From Prevotella sp. UBA3837 (GTDB lineage: Bacteria; Bacteroidota; Bacteroidia; Bacteroidales; Bacteroidaceae): 27,130 nt of DNA. The stretch spans positions 41,268 through 68,397 of the forward strand of contig DGHX01000004.1 of the NCBI GenBank assembly GCA_002392835.1, written 5' to 3'. The notes below the pieces were generated by a model. It was not told the DNA's origin, did not search any database, and saw only the letters and a program-made list of their open reading frames with translations. Positions within the stretch are counted from its first letter, which is position 1, and each line of letters opens with the position of its first letter. Position numbers and translations under genes: made by a program. Below are positions 6,796 to 17,185 of the stretch, piece after piece.

Positions 6796-9696
6796 ATGAA
6801 GAAATTCTTTTTCTGTGTCACTCTCGTTTTAGCGGGACTGATGACCTCCTGCATAGAAAAGTATGAGGAGGTGGATGCCGACAGCAAGCCCTCGTGGCTC
6901 GGCGGAAGCATCTATGCGGAACTGAAGAATCCTGACCCGTCGCGGCTGACGGGCACCTTCACCACCTACCTGCGGTTGGTGGACGACCTCGGCTACGACG
7001 AGGTGCTCAACCGCACAGGTTCGAAGACGGTGTTCCCCGCCAACGACGAAGCTTTCGACAGGTTCTTCAAGAACAACGACTGGGGTGTGAGCAGCTACGA
7101 GCAACTCACTGAGGCTCAGAAGAAACTGCTCCTCTATTCGTCGATGCTCGACAATGCACTGCTGCTCGGCCTGCTGCCCAACGTGAGCAACGGCACCGCC
7201 GAACCTGAACAGGGAGCGGCCGTGAAGCACGCCACCAACGTGAGCGTCATCGACAGCATCCAGCACCTGGTGTCGAGCAGCCAGATGCCACAGGGAAACC
7301 CCTACTGGACAAAGTACTACGACAAGGGCATCTATCTGGTGAGCGACAACACCACCCCCATGATGGTGCACCTCACGCGTGAGTACATGCTGAACAACGA
7401 CATCACCACGCTGGGCGACGAGAGCGACTTCGCCATCCTCACCGGAACACCCTTCACCGAGGGCACCGCCTACATCTTCAACAACCGCGTGGTGAAGGGT
7501 GACATCACCTGCCAGAACGGATACGTGCACCAGATGGAGGACGTGCTTGTGCCCCCGGGCAACATGGCACAGGTGCTGCGCCGCCATCCCTCCACACGCT
7601 ACTACAGCCGCATACTCGACCACTTTGCCGTGCCGGTGAGGGACGAGCGCACCACGCTGAACTACAACGACTGGGCCGTGGCCAACGGGCGGCAGCAGAT
7701 AGACACCATCTACCAGATGCGCTACCTGAGCACACGCTCTCAGGGCGGAGCAGAGCTGACGCGTGACCCCAACGGCGTAGATGTGTCGACGACGAAGATA
7801 CTCTCCTACGACCCGGGATGGAACCAGTATTTCCCCGGATCGGCAGAGGGTAACGTCGATGCCAGCATCAAGGACATCGGCGCCTTCTTCGTGCCCGACG
7901 ACGAGGCCGTGAAGCAGTATTTCCTGCCCGGAGGAGCAGGGTCGCACCTCATAGAGATCTACGGCAGCCTGGAGAACACCGAGCAGAACCTGATGGTGAA
8001 CCTCGACTCGCTGCACGCCAAGAAGCCCGAGGTGCTCGCCGCCTTCACCAAGAACCTGATGAAGCCCAACTTCTCGACCACCGTGCCCTCGAAGTTCTCG
8101 AATGTCACCAACGACGCCTCGGAGAACATGGGCCTGAAGCTGGCACTCATCGACAAGAAGAGCGACGGCAAGTACGACATCACCATCGCCAACAACGGTG
8201 TGGTGTACGTCATCAACGAGATGATCGTGCCCGACGAGTACCGCTCCGTCATGGCACCCGCTTCGGAGTATCCCGACATGCGCATCATGAACTGGCTCAT
8301 ACAGGACCCCTACATCCGCAACCAGTTGAACCCCAGCTACCCGGTGAAGTATGCTGACTTCTACTTCTACCTGAAAGCCATGAGCGCCAACTACGCCTTC
8401 TTCATCCCCGATGACAAGGCATTCAGCCAGTACATCATTGACCCAGCAACGCTCGGACACGTGGGCCCCGACGGCAAGTCACGCCCCGACGTGCTGCACA
8501 TCTACTACGATTCGCTAGCCACACGACAGCCATACGTGAAGGCCACACGATACTACTACGACCCCGAGACCGGAGAGGTGGACACCTCGTCGCCCAGAAA
8601 CGTCGACGACATTACCACCCTGCAGTCGCAGCTCGACGACATACTGAACTACCACACACTGGTGCTCAACGCCGGCGAGACCATCGGTCAGAACCACTAC
8701 TACAAGACCAAGCACGGTGGCACCGTCTATGTCGACGGCAACGTGGAGGACGGACGCGTCATGTCGGGTTCGCAGATCGAGAATCCGACCCTCATGCCCG
8801 CACCACGCATCCAGAATATATATAATGAGAAGAACGGACACGCCTACCGCGTAGACCGCCTCATCCAGGCCCCCCATAAGAGCGTCTATGCCGTGCTCAA
8901 CGAGACCGTCATCGAGGGCGACACGGTGTTCAGAGAATTCCTCGACGCATGTACCGGCTTCCAGGCCACCGACCTGCTGATGTGGGCCGGCATCTCGCCC
9001 GACGAGAAAGTGGACGCCAACGGCAACAAGCTCGGATTCTCCGACCAGGATGCCTACATCATCTTCACACGCAACTACAAACTCGGAGCCACCGTGCACG
9101 AAGATGCCTGTCTGGACTACAACGTGAAGATGTTCAACACCTACAACTACACCCTCTTCGCTCCCGACAACACTGCCATGCAGAAGGCCTTCGCCGATGG
9201 ACTGCCTAAGTGGAGCGACATCGTGAAGCTCTACGAAGCCTACGAGCTGAAGGTGCAAGAATACAACGAGAACCGCCAGGAGGGCGACCCCGACTACGAG
9301 GACACTCCTCAGGACAAGGCCGACCAGGCCCGTGCCAAGGAAATGATCAGGCAGATACGCGACTTCATACGCTATCACTTCGCCACCAACTCCGTCTATG
9401 CCGATAACACCGTCGAGGGCGGACGCTTCCAATCGCTCTCGTCGAATGCCACGGGCGTGGCTAAGGAGATGACCGTCAGCGGTGGAGAGGGACGCCTGAG
9501 CGTGACCGACGTAGCCGGACATACAGTCACCATCGATGCTGCTGACAGCCGGCGCCTGGTGAACAAGATGGCCCGCGACTACTGGTTCAACAACACCAAG
9601 ACAGCGGCAACAGCCATCGAGACATCGTCGTTCTGCGCCGTGCACCAAATCTCGGAGCCCCTCTACAACGATGCCTCAAAGCGCTTCGACCAATAA
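6796..9696 (+). CDS. Fasciclin-domain lipoprotein, four Fas1-like repeats (Fas A)
   Basis: 966 aa. The signal peptide ends LMTSC, so the mature protein is lipid-anchored at Cys19; the acidic residues just after it fit surface export. Four Fas1-like modules are visible from their 'F-P-x-(N/D)-x-A-(F/M/V)' strand: TVFPANDEAF near residue 78 closing at HQMEDVLVPP near 254; FFVPDDEAV near 364 closing at VYVINEMIVP near 478; FFIPDDKAF near 535; and TLFAPDNTAM near 786 closing at FCAVHQIS near 950. Fas1 domains mediate adhesion or ligand binding in animals, plants and bacteria; no enzymatic motif is seen. It is the first gene of the operon, 33 bp ahead of a SusC gene. In the SusCD context it most likely acts as a surface binding protein; the ligand is unknown. 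Confidence 0.85.
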   Translation: MKKFFFCVTLVLAGLMTSCIEKYEEVDADSKPSWLGGSIYAELKNPDPSRLTGTFTTYLRLVDDLGYDEVLNRTGSKTVFPANDEAFDRFFKNNDWGVSSYEQLTEAQKKLLLYSSMLDNALLLGLLPNVSNGTAEPEQGAAVKHATNVSVIDSIQHLVSSSQMPQGNPYWTKYYDKGIYLVSDNTTPMMVHLTREYMLNNDITTLGDESDFAILTGTPFTEGTAYIFNNRVVKGDITCQNGYVHQMEDVLVPPGNMAQVLRRHPSTRYYSRILDHFAVPVRDERTTLNYNDWAVANGRQQIDTIYQMRYLSTRSQGGAELTRDPNGVDVSTTKILSYDPGWNQYFPGSAEGNVDASIKDIGAFFVPDDEAVKQYFLPGGAGSHLIEIYGSLENTEQNLMVNLDSLHAKKPEVLAAFTKNLMKPNFSTTVPSKFSNVTNDASENMGLKLALIDKKSDGKYDITIANNGVVYVINEMIVPDEYRSVMAPASEYPDMRIMNWLIQDPYIRNQLNPSYPVKYADFYFYLKAMSANYAFFIPDDKAFSQYIIDPATLGHVGPDGKSRPDVLHIYYDSLATRQPYVKATRYYYDPETGEVDTSSPRNVDDITTLQSQLDDILNYHTLVLNAGETIGQNHYYKTKHGGTVYVDGNVEDGRVMSGSQIENPTLMPAPRIQNIYNEKNGHAYRVDRLIQAPHKSVYAVLNETVIEGDTVFREFLDACTGFQATDLLMWAGISPDEKVDANGNKLGFSDQDAYIIFTRNYKLGATVHEDACLDYNVKMFNTYNYTLFAPDNTAMQKAFADGLPKWSDIVKLYEAYELKVQEYNENRQEGDPDYEDTPQDKADQARAKEMIRQIRDFIRYHFATNSVYADNTVEGGRFQSLSSNATGVAKEMTVSGGEGRLSVTDVAGHTVTIDAADSRRLVNKMARDYWFNNTKTAATAIETSSFCAVHQISEPLYNDASKRFDQ

Positions 9697-9729
9697 TCTA
9701 TTATAGCGAACTCTAAAGACCATCATACA

Positions 9730-12700
9730 ATGAATGTAAAGAAAGTCATATTCACCGCCCTACTGGGCTTCGCCACACAGATGGCCGTGGCCCAGGGCGT
9801 GCGCATATCGGGTACGTTGAGCGACAACGAAGGCCCCGTGATGATGGGTAACGTGGTGGAGATTGATGCCAACAACCGTATCGTCTCGGCTACGCAGACC
9901 GACTTCAACGGTAACTTCTCGCTCACCGTGAAGAGCACGAAGAACAAACTGAAGTTCTCATACGTGGGCGACAAGGAAAAAGTGATTACCATAGGCAGCC
10001 AGACATCGTTCAAGGTGAGGCTCGACCCCGCCAACACCCAGCTGAAGGAAGTGAAGGTCATGGGACGGCGCGGACAGTCGGGCGGACTGATGCTGCAGAA
10101 GAAGGAAATCTCCGTATCGCAGCAGACCATGTCCATGGAGCAGGTGGAAGGCCTCGCCTTCACATCGGCCGACGAAGCCCTGCAGGGCGAGATTGCCGGT
10201 CTCGACATCGTGAGCAACTCGGGTAACCTCGGTGCAGGCACGCAGATGCGACTGCGCGGCGTCACCACCCTTACCGGAGATGCCAACCCCCTCATTGTCG
10301 TCGACGACAAGATCTTTGATACTCCCGAGGACTTCGACGTTGCCAACGCCGACGAGGAGGCCTACTCCTCGCTGCTCTCGGTGAACGTGGAGGATATCGC
10401 CAGCATCACCGTGCTGAAGGACGCTGCCGCAACGGCCGTCTGGGGTTCGAAGGGTGCCAACGGCGTCATACTCATCACCACCAAGCGCGGTGCACGCGGA
10501 AAACCACGCGTGAACTTCTCCTATAAGTTCACCGGCACCTGGCAGCCCGAGGGCTACAAGCTGCTCAATGGCGATGATTACACCATGATGCTGAAGGAGG
10601 AGTTCTACAACCCCACGCAGCAGAGCGACCGCACCACAGGCATGGCCGAGCTGAACTACGACCCCAGCTATGCCGACTGGGAGAACTGGAACAACAATAC
10701 CGACTGGGTGAAAGCCGTCACGCAGTTTGGTGCCATGCAGGACTTCAACGTCAACCTCACCGGTGGCGGACAGAGGGCTACCTTCCGCATCTCGGCAGGC
10801 TACAAGCACCAGACGGGTACCATCATCAAGCAGAAGCTGCAGCAGTTCACCACGCGCATGGCCCTCGACTATAACGTGTCGGACCGCATACGCTTCAGCA
10901 CCAACTTCGCACTCACCTACACCGACAACCTGCAGAACTACTCCGGCCTGCTCGGCATCGCCCAGAACCAGGCGCCTAACATGGCCATCTACCGGCAGGA
11001 CGGACAGGGCAACGACACCGACGAGTACTTCCTGATGAACCAAACGGCACCGAACCGCAATACCGACATCAAGTCGTCGATGTACTCCAGCTATGACCTC
11101 AAAGGCATATACAACCTAGGCAACCCCGTGGCCATAGGCAACTTGGCATGGCAAAAAGACCGCACCTACCGCCTGAACCCCGACTTCACCATCAAGTACG
11201 AGATTCTGGGCACGGAGGCCGAAAAGAGCCGACTGACCTTCAACGGGCGTGTCGATTTCGACATCTTCGCGCAGAGCAGGCCCAAGTACTATCCTGCTGC
11301 GCTGTCCAACGCGCAGTGGACAGCCTCTAACTACAACTACACCAGCAACTACGAGAACAATCGCTTCCGTATTAGCGGGCGCGCCGAGCTGGTGTTCACA
11401 CCCTACTTCAAGAACCGCGACTGGTCGGCCACCATGCTTGCACGCTACGAGATGAGCTCGCAGACCAGCAACAACCAGACGGTGGGCATGAACCACCTGC
11501 CTAACGGCATCACCAGCAGCACCGTCGATGCATCGCCGGAAACCCCCAGCAGCGGAAACGGAAGGTCAAAGTCGCAGTCGGCGCTTTACAACGGACACCT
11601 CTCCTACCTCGACGGACGCTACAGCGTGGGATTTTCCATCCGCGCCGACGGCGACTCGAAGTTCGGGCCGAAGAACAAGTGGGCACTCTTCCCCGGCGTG
11701 TCGTTGCGCTACAACGTCAGCGACGAGCCCTTCATGCAGTGGAGCAAGAGCTTCCTCTCCATGCTCGGTCTGCGTGCCTCGTGGGGCGTCAACGGTAAGG
11801 CTCCCAACAGCGACTACCTCTTCTATAATACCTACCAGGTGTCGGCAGGCAGCTACGGAAAGGGAAATACCAACCTGGCTAACGTGGCCACCCTCGACGG
11901 ACTGAAGCTCGACGACCTGCGCTGGGAGAAGACCACCAGCTACAACCTCGGCTTCAACCTCGGACTGTGGGACAACCGCATCGAGGTGGATTTCGACTTC
12001 TATCATAAGAACACTACCGACATGCTGATGGGCGGAGTGAAGATTCCGTCGTTCACCGGCTATGCATCGATGGCCTACGCCAACGTTGGCCGTATGACCA
12101 ACGACGGTTGGGAAATGAACATCAACGCCAGGAAGTTCATCAAGATTGGCAAGTTCTCAGCCGACTTCGGCTTCAACATTGCCCAGAACAGCAACATGCT
12201 GAAGGAGATGGACGAGAGCGTGCTGCAGTCGATCAACGGTACCACATGGGACCCCTCCGCACGTGGCTCCTATCCCATCCGCGTGCAGCTGAACAACCCG
12301 CTCTACTCCATCTACGGCTTCCGCTATCAGGGCGTCTATCAGTACAGCTACCAGTATCTGCAGAACTACGCCAAGGAGCAGGGCTTCGACGCCGTGGCCT
12401 ACGAGAACTGGATCAATGAGTTCTTGGCCAGCGGCAAGACGGCACCCGTGGCCGTGGGAGCCGACGGTAAGGTCATCATGACCAACACCGGCGAACCCCA
12501 GCACATGAAGTACGCCTACGGTTCTACTTATGAGTCCAACTTCCAGGGCGGCGATGCCAAGTACGAGGACATCAACCACGACGGACAGATCAACGCCCTC
12601 GACGTGGTCTACCTGGGCAACTCACTGCCGAAGGTGAACGGTGGTTTCAACCTCACCCTCAACTACGGACGCTGGTTCCTGAAGGGACGCTTCACCTACC

Positions 12701-13125
12701 GCTTCGGCAACAAGGTCGTCAACGCCGCCCGCATGAGCCTCGAGCAGATGTCGGGCACCAACAACCAGAGTGCCACCGTGAACTACCGCTGGCGCAAGGA
12801 CGGCGACGTCACCCCCATGCCGCGGGCACTCTACATCGACGGCAACTATGGCTGGAACTACCAGAATAGCGACCGCTACGTGGAGAACGGAGGCTTCGTG
12901 CGCTTCCAGAACCTGCAGGTGGGCTACCGCTTCGACAACAAGGTCATCAAGAAGTGGGGCCTGAACAATCTGCAGGCCTATGCCTCGCTGAACAATGTCC
13001 ATGTCTGGACCAAGTACAGCGGCATCGACCCCGAGGTGTCGGCCAGCGGCTACAGACCCGCCATCGATAACTCCAGGACACCGCGTTCCAAGCAGTTCAC
13101 GCTGACTCTCAATGTGGGATTCTAA
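9730..13125 (+). CDS. SusC-like TonB-dependent outer-membrane transporter 1
   Basis: 1131 aa. Signal peptide 1-21 (MAVAQ), then a carboxypeptidase-regulatory-like beta domain (about 24-105, VRISGTLSDNEGPVMMGN), a plug domain (about 127-257) with the SusC signature ITVLKDAAATAVWGSKGANG, and a long beta-barrel ending in the usual C-terminal aromatic residue (LNVGF). The loop DINHDGQINALD near residue 947 is the Ca-binding-like motif common in SusC proteins. SusC proteins import ligands across the outer membrane using TonB energy, with SusD as extracellular lid. It lies 33 bp after Fas A and 40 bp before its SusD partner, with no promoter between, so it is part of one operon. Substrate cannot be read from the sequence. 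Confidence 0.95.
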   Translation: MNVKKVIFTALLGFATQMAVAQGVRISGTLSDNEGPVMMGNVVEIDANNRIVSATQTDFNGNFSLTVKSTKNKLKFSYVGDKEKVITIGSQTSFKVRLDPANTQLKEVKVMGRRGQSGGLMLQKKEISVSQQTMSMEQVEGLAFTSADEALQGEIAGLDIVSNSGNLGAGTQMRLRGVTTLTGDANPLIVVDDKIFDTPEDFDVANADEEAYSSLLSVNVEDIASITVLKDAAATAVWGSKGANGVILITTKRGARGKPRVNFSYKFTGTWQPEGYKLLNGDDYTMMLKEEFYNPTQQSDRTTGMAELNYDPSYADWENWNNNTDWVKAVTQFGAMQDFNVNLTGGGQRATFRISAGYKHQTGTIIKQKLQQFTTRMALDYNVSDRIRFSTNFALTYTDNLQNYSGLLGIAQNQAPNMAIYRQDGQGNDTDEYFLMNQTAPNRNTDIKSSMYSSYDLKGIYNLGNPVAIGNLAWQKDRTYRLNPDFTIKYEILGTEAEKSRLTFNGRVDFDIFAQSRPKYYPAALSNAQWTASNYNYTSNYENNRFRISGRAELVFTPYFKNRDWSATMLARYEMSSQTSNNQTVGMNHLPNGITSSTVDASPETPSSGNGRSKSQSALYNGHLSYLDGRYSVGFSIRADGDSKFGPKNKWALFPGVSLRYNVSDEPFMQWSKSFLSMLGLRASWGVNGKAPNSDYLFYNTYQVSAGSYGKGNTNLANVATLDGLKLDDLRWEKTTSYNLGFNLGLWDNRIEVDFDFYHKNTTDMLMGGVKIPSFTGYASMAYANVGRMTNDGWEMNINARKFIKIGKFSADFGFNIAQNSNMLKEMDESVLQSINGTTWDPSARGSYPIRVQLNNPLYSIYGFRYQGVYQYSYQYLQNYAKEQGFDAVAYENWINEFLASGKTAPVAVGADGKVIMTNTGEPQHMKYAYGSTYESNFQGGDAKYEDINHDGQINALDVVYLGNSLPKVNGGFNLTLNYGRWFLKGRFTYRFGNKVVNAARMSLEQMSGTNNQSATVNYRWRKDGDVTPMPRALYIDGNYGWNYQNSDRYVENGGFVRFQNLQVGYRFDNKVIKKWGLNNLQAYASLNNVHVWTKYSGIDPEVSASGYRPAIDNSRTPRSKQFTLTLNVGF

Positions 13126-13165
13126 CTTGACAATTAGTATAATTAGAAACGAGGAATTAGCAATT

Positions 13166-14938
13166 ATGATTACCAATATATATAAAATAATGTGTGTCGG
13201 GGCTGCTGCCTGCCTGATGGCCAGCTGCGTGGACACCATCATCCTGCCCGACGACAAGACCGTCGACGAGGACTTCTGGAAGACGAAGGAGGACGTGGCG
13301 TCGATGGTCAACGGTGCCTACGCTGCCATGGCGTCGAACACCGTGCTCGACCGGCTCATCGTGTGGGGCGACTTCCGCGGCGATGAGGTCCGACGTACCC
13401 CGTCGGCCAAGCTCAGTGCCACTACTACCGCCCTCGACGAGATTGCCGCCGTCAACATGCAAACTACCAACCAGTATGCTGACTGGGCTTCCCTCTACAC
13501 AGTCATCAATCGCTGCAACATCGTGCTTGACCGCGCTGAGGCCGTGATGCAGGAGGATCCCAACTATACGCTCGGCGACTACCAGGTAGACCGCTCACAG
13601 ATGCTCGCCCTGCGTGCACTGTGCTACTTCTATCTGGTACGCAACTTCCGTGACGTGCCCTACATCACCAAGGCATACATGAACAACAGCCAGAACATGC
13701 AGGTGCCGCAGTCGAATCCCGCTTACGTCATCGACCGCTGCATTGCCGACCTGGAGGAGGCTGCCCAGACGGCCATCGCCGCCCGGGGCTACACCGTGAG
13801 CGAATGGCGACGCGTGGGATGGCTCACCGACGACGGCATCAACGCACTGCTGGCCGACCTCTACCTCTGGAGGGCAAGCGTCATGCACAGCAACAGCGAC
13901 TACCAGCAGTGCATCAGCTACTGCGACAAGGTCATCGAGTCGAAGCGGGCACAGCATACCCGAGGGCGCAACGAAGTGGTTGAGAAAGTCTATCCCCTGG
14001 CCGATGCTGCTGACATGTACGACGATATCTACTTCGAACAGAACGCCGAGGAGAGCATCTTCGAGATACAGTCGAGAAGCAATACCTCCGTCTGCTACTA
14101 TTATTATAAGTATGAGAGTGCTACTGGTGCCGCCGGCGAGGGATGGTTCAAGGCTGCCCCCATGTTTGGCGCATCGCCCCATTCCATCTACAATGCCACT
14201 ACCAGCCTGAGCGACATTGCGCTGTTCAGCAGCAGCGACATGCGCTACTATTTCTCCTGCTACATCCCCAGCACGGGTGAGGAGGGCTACGATGTGCGCA
14301 AGATGATAGCCCAGACGCCCGTCACTGCAAAGACGGCCATCAAGACCCGCGACAGCTACAGCTACGGCGGGCTGAACAGTAACTATAATGTCTATCGCCT
14401 CAGCGACGTCATGCTCATGAAGGCCGAGGCACTGGTGCAGCAGGTGGACACCACAGGCTGGAGCGACGAGGAACAGACAGCCCAGCTGCAGAAGGCCTTC
14501 AACATGGTGCAGGCCGTGAATGCACGAGCCCTGCATCAGGAGAACCAAGCCGACTCGCTGAAGTGGGCCACGTTCAGTGCCTTCGACAAGACCCAGTTCG
14601 AGCGCCTCATCATGCAGGAGCGCCTGCGTGAGTTCTGCTTCGAGGGACGCCGCTGGTACGACCTCATGCGCTACAACTACCGCCACATGACGGGCGTAGA
14701 CTACACCCGCACAATGGCAGAAATGGTTGATGCCGGTGAGGCGCTCCCCGCCAATGCGAAGGAGATGCTCACACTGATGACGCGCAACCGCGGCAACGAG
14801 GCCAGCGGCGTGCAGGCGAAGATGCAGAACGAGGCCTACCTCTACATGCCTGTGCCCAACGCCGACCTCATCGTCTGTCCGCTGCTCAGGCAGAATCCCG
14901 CCTACAAGGATACCAAAGAATTTGAAAAGAACTATTAA
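13166..14938 (+). CDS. SusD/RagB-family surface lipoprotein 1
   Basis: 590 aa. The start at 13166 is chosen because it gives a lipoprotein signal (CLMASC, Cys21); an upstream in-frame ATG at 13112 overlaps the SusC gene and spoils it. Family hallmarks: RALCYFYLVRNFRDVPYI, WLTDDGINALLADLYLW (TPR-like helices that dock on SusC), FCFEGRRWYDLMRYNY near the C-terminus and the final LLRQNPAYK. It is the ligand-binding lid of SusC 1, lipid-anchored on the cell surface. The 40-bp gap to SusC contains AT-rich repeated AATTAG words just ahead of the ATG. Confidence 0.95.
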   Translation: MITNIYKIMCVGAAACLMASCVDTIILPDDKTVDEDFWKTKEDVASMVNGAYAAMASNTVLDRLIVWGDFRGDEVRRTPSAKLSATTTALDEIAAVNMQTTNQYADWASLYTVINRCNIVLDRAEAVMQEDPNYTLGDYQVDRSQMLALRALCYFYLVRNFRDVPYITKAYMNNSQNMQVPQSNPAYVIDRCIADLEEAAQTAIAARGYTVSEWRRVGWLTDDGINALLADLYLWRASVMHSNSDYQQCISYCDKVIESKRAQHTRGRNEVVEKVYPLADAADMYDDIYFEQNAEESIFEIQSRSNTSVCYYYYKYESATGAAGEGWFKAAPMFGASPHSIYNATTSLSDIALFSSSDMRYYFSCYIPSTGEEGYDVRKMIAQTPVTAKTAIKTRDSYSYGGLNSNYNVYRLSDVMLMKAEALVQQVDTTGWSDEEQTAQLQKAFNMVQAVNARALHQENQADSLKWATFSAFDKTQFERLIMQERLREFCFEGRRWYDLMRYNYRHMTGVDYTRTMAEMVDAGEALPANAKEMLTLMTRNRGNEASGVQAKMQNEAYLYMPVPNADLIVCPLLRQNPAYKDTKEFEKNY

Positions 14939-14941
14939 TGT

Positions 14942-14949
14942 AAAGGAGG
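14942..14949 (+). promoter_or_regulatory. Strong Shine-Dalgarno before Fas B
   Basis: AAAGGAGG lies 9 nt before the ATG at 14959. Bacteroidota genes usually lack Shine-Dalgarno sequences and none of the other genes here has one this good. It suggests Fas B is translated independently of, or more strongly than, its neighbours. Confidence 0.7.
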
Positions 14950-14958
14950 AATACGACA

Positions 14959-17154
14959 ATGAAGAAATTTCTTAACCATACGGGTGGCAGGCTGTTTGCC
15001 TTTACCATCGTAGGAGTGGCGATGACGACGTTCACCGGCTGTAATCCCGAGCCCGATGAGTCCGACCTCTTCACCGCCACCGGCGAGACGGCTGCCGACT
15101 ACATCAAGCGCAAGCCGGAACTCTCGGCATTCGACAATATCCTCAGCAAGGCCAGGCTGGACCGCAACCTCTCGGCCTACGGCGAGTTCACGTGCTTCAT
15201 ACCCACCAACGACGCCGTCATGGCCTACATAGACCAGCTCTACAACGACGAGGAAGCTTCCATCCCCCACAACGGCCTGACCGGCAATTCCCTGGAGGCA
15301 CTCATCGACAACGACAGCCTCTGCAACGACATTGCCAAGTATCACCTGCACTCCAGCGAGGCACTCACCACTATCGACATGGGCGGCGGCACCGGCTCCA
15401 TCAGCACCATGCTCCGCATACCCATCAGCAGCGACGGCTCCACGGGGCGTGTCGTTCTGAACAAGGTGGCTACCATCATCGAGCCCGACTCGGTGGTGAC
15501 CAACGGCGTTGTGCACGTCATCGACCAGGTCATTCCCCGCAACACCCGACTGCTGCCCGAGGAACTCGACCGACTCTCAGAATTCAGCATCTTCAACGAA
15601 GCACTGAAGATGACCGGACTGGCCGACTCCATCAGGAAGTCGAAGAAAGACGAGGTGTACACCATCACCGACTATATGGATGTCAACAGCAGCGGCAACA
15701 CCACCAATGCGCTCTACCATCCCGATGAGTGCAAGGTGATGTATACCATCTTTGCTGAGCCCGACTCTATCATGCGCCTCAACGGCATCAACGACATCAA
15801 CGGCCTCATCGCCTATGCCAATCAGGTTTATGGCGGTGCCGACGCCTGGTATGACCAGCTGGCCGAGAAGGGCCTGTGGAACTACGACACGCAGACCTAC
15901 GAAAAGACCGTGAGCACCGGCACTGACTACACCAACCGCAACAATGCGCTGAACATGTTCGTGGCCTATCACATCCTCTATGCCGGCATGCCCGAGGACG
16001 AGCTGGTATACGAGCGCAACAGCAAGTGGCAGAAGGCGCAGACGTGGAATTACACCAACGGCGCAGTGCCCTACGACTACTACGAGACGATGCTGCCCAA
16101 CACCATCCTGAAGATATGGCAGCCACAGCCCATGACGGCACGCTACACGCTCTACATCAACCGCTACATCGCCTTCAATACCCTTACCGACGAGCTCGGC
16201 ACCATGGGTGGTGAGGACATGCACCCCGTGGTGCGCGAGGGTGTGAAGATCAACCGCACCAGCGACCATGCACGTGGCAGCGAGAACTGGAACATCATGA
16301 CCTACAACGGCTACATCCACTCCCTGCAGGGCATGCTCGTCTACGACGACCTCGTGCCTAAGGGCGTGCTCCACGAGCGCATGCGCTTCGACAGCACCAC
16401 CTTCCTCGTGGAGATGATCAACAACGGCTTCCGCTCTTCCACCAATGCTGAAGTGAAGGCACTCAACGGCGGAGGCAGCGGCGATCGTATCGCCTTCCCG
16501 CTCAACTATTTCGACAACGTCGTCAGCTACACCTCGGAGAACCGCTTCCGCTACAATGTCAAGGGTGCCTACAACGCCTGGCAGGCTGACACCTTCCAGG
16601 GCTGGGGCGACTACGACCTGGCCATCAAGCTGCCGCCGCTGCCCACGAACACCTATGAGTTCCGCATCTTCTATACGCCCATGGGACATGGCGGCATGAT
16701 GCAGTTCTACATGGGCACCTCGTCGTCGCAGCAGTCGATGATGGCCCTCGACATCCCGCTCGACGTCCGTCTGCCCATCACCGACCCACGTATCGGCTGG
16801 ACACAGTTCACCCAGGAGGACGACTATGGCGTGGCCACCGACGCCGCCATGCGCAACCGTGGCTACATGCGAGGCATCTACTCCTACGCCGACCACGCTG
16901 AGCGCGGCGACCTGAACACCACGCCCGGCATCATCGACAATGAGCGCAACATGCGCTACACCTCCACCGGCAACAACAGCCTGCGCAAGATCATGGGGCG
17001 CATGCAGCTGAAGCAGAGCGAGGAGCACTGGTTCCGCATCAAGAACGTCATTGCCAACGACGGCAACCTGGCCCGCAAGTGGCAGTTCGACTACATCGAG
17101 TTCGTGCCCGTCGACGTGGTTGACAACGACACCTACTCTGAAGACTGGTTCTAA
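14959..17154 (+). CDS. Fasciclin-domain lipoprotein with C-terminal beta domain (Fas B)
   Basis: 731 aa. Lipoprotein signal ending FTGC, with Cys28 followed by an acidic NPEPDESD stretch that fits Bacteroidota surface lipoprotein export. Two Fas1 modules: TCFIPTNDAVMAYI near residue 78 closing at VVHVIDQVIP near 188, and YTIFAEPDSIMRL near 262 closing at IHSLQGMLVYDDLV near 455. The C-terminal third (about 470-731) is a separate beta-rich domain with LAIKLPPLPTNTYEFRIFY and ending FDYIEFVPVD; it may correspond to a DUF that accompanies fasciclin domains in Bacteroidetes, but I cannot verify which. It follows SusD 1 by 20 bp and precedes Fas C by 31 bp. Probable ligand-binding surface protein; no catalytic motif seen. 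Confidence 0.85.
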   Translation: MKKFLNHTGGRLFAFTIVGVAMTTFTGCNPEPDESDLFTATGETAADYIKRKPELSAFDNILSKARLDRNLSAYGEFTCFIPTNDAVMAYIDQLYNDEEASIPHNGLTGNSLEALIDNDSLCNDIAKYHLHSSEALTTIDMGGGTGSISTMLRIPISSDGSTGRVVLNKVATIIEPDSVVTNGVVHVIDQVIPRNTRLLPEELDRLSEFSIFNEALKMTGLADSIRKSKKDEVYTITDYMDVNSSGNTTNALYHPDECKVMYTIFAEPDSIMRLNGINDINGLIAYANQVYGGADAWYDQLAEKGLWNYDTQTYEKTVSTGTDYTNRNNALNMFVAYHILYAGMPEDELVYERNSKWQKAQTWNYTNGAVPYDYYETMLPNTILKIWQPQPMTARYTLYINRYIAFNTLTDELGTMGGEDMHPVVREGVKINRTSDHARGSENWNIMTYNGYIHSLQGMLVYDDLVPKGVLHERMRFDSTTFLVEMINNGFRSSTNAEVKALNGGGSGDRIAFPLNYFDNVVSYTSENRFRYNVKGAYNAWQADTFQGWGDYDLAIKLPPLPTNTYEFRIFYTPMGHGGMMQFYMGTSSSQQSMMALDIPLDVRLPITDPRIGWTQFTQEDDYGVATDAAMRNRGYMRGIYSYADHAERGDLNTTPGIIDNERNMRYTSTGNNSLRKIMGRMQLKQSEEHWFRIKNVIANDGNLARKWQFDYIEFVPVDVVDNDTYSEDWF

Positions 17155-17156
17155 TA

Positions 17157-17184
17157 GATTGAAGACTGTAAATTGAAAATAGAA
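17157..17184 (+). repeat. Four degenerate 7-bp units between Fas B and Fas C
   Basis: The spacer between the Fas B stop and the Fas C ATG parses as GATTGAA, GACTGTA, AATTGAA, AATAGAA. The units are imperfect. They also provide an A-rich leader of the kind used for translation initiation in this phylum. Confidence 0.4.
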
Positions 17185-17185
17185 T

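Noticed and set aside
13112..13165. Upstream ATG for SusD 1 overlapping SusC 1
   Set aside because: It adds 18 residues that destroy the lipoprotein signal; the ATG at 13166 restores it.
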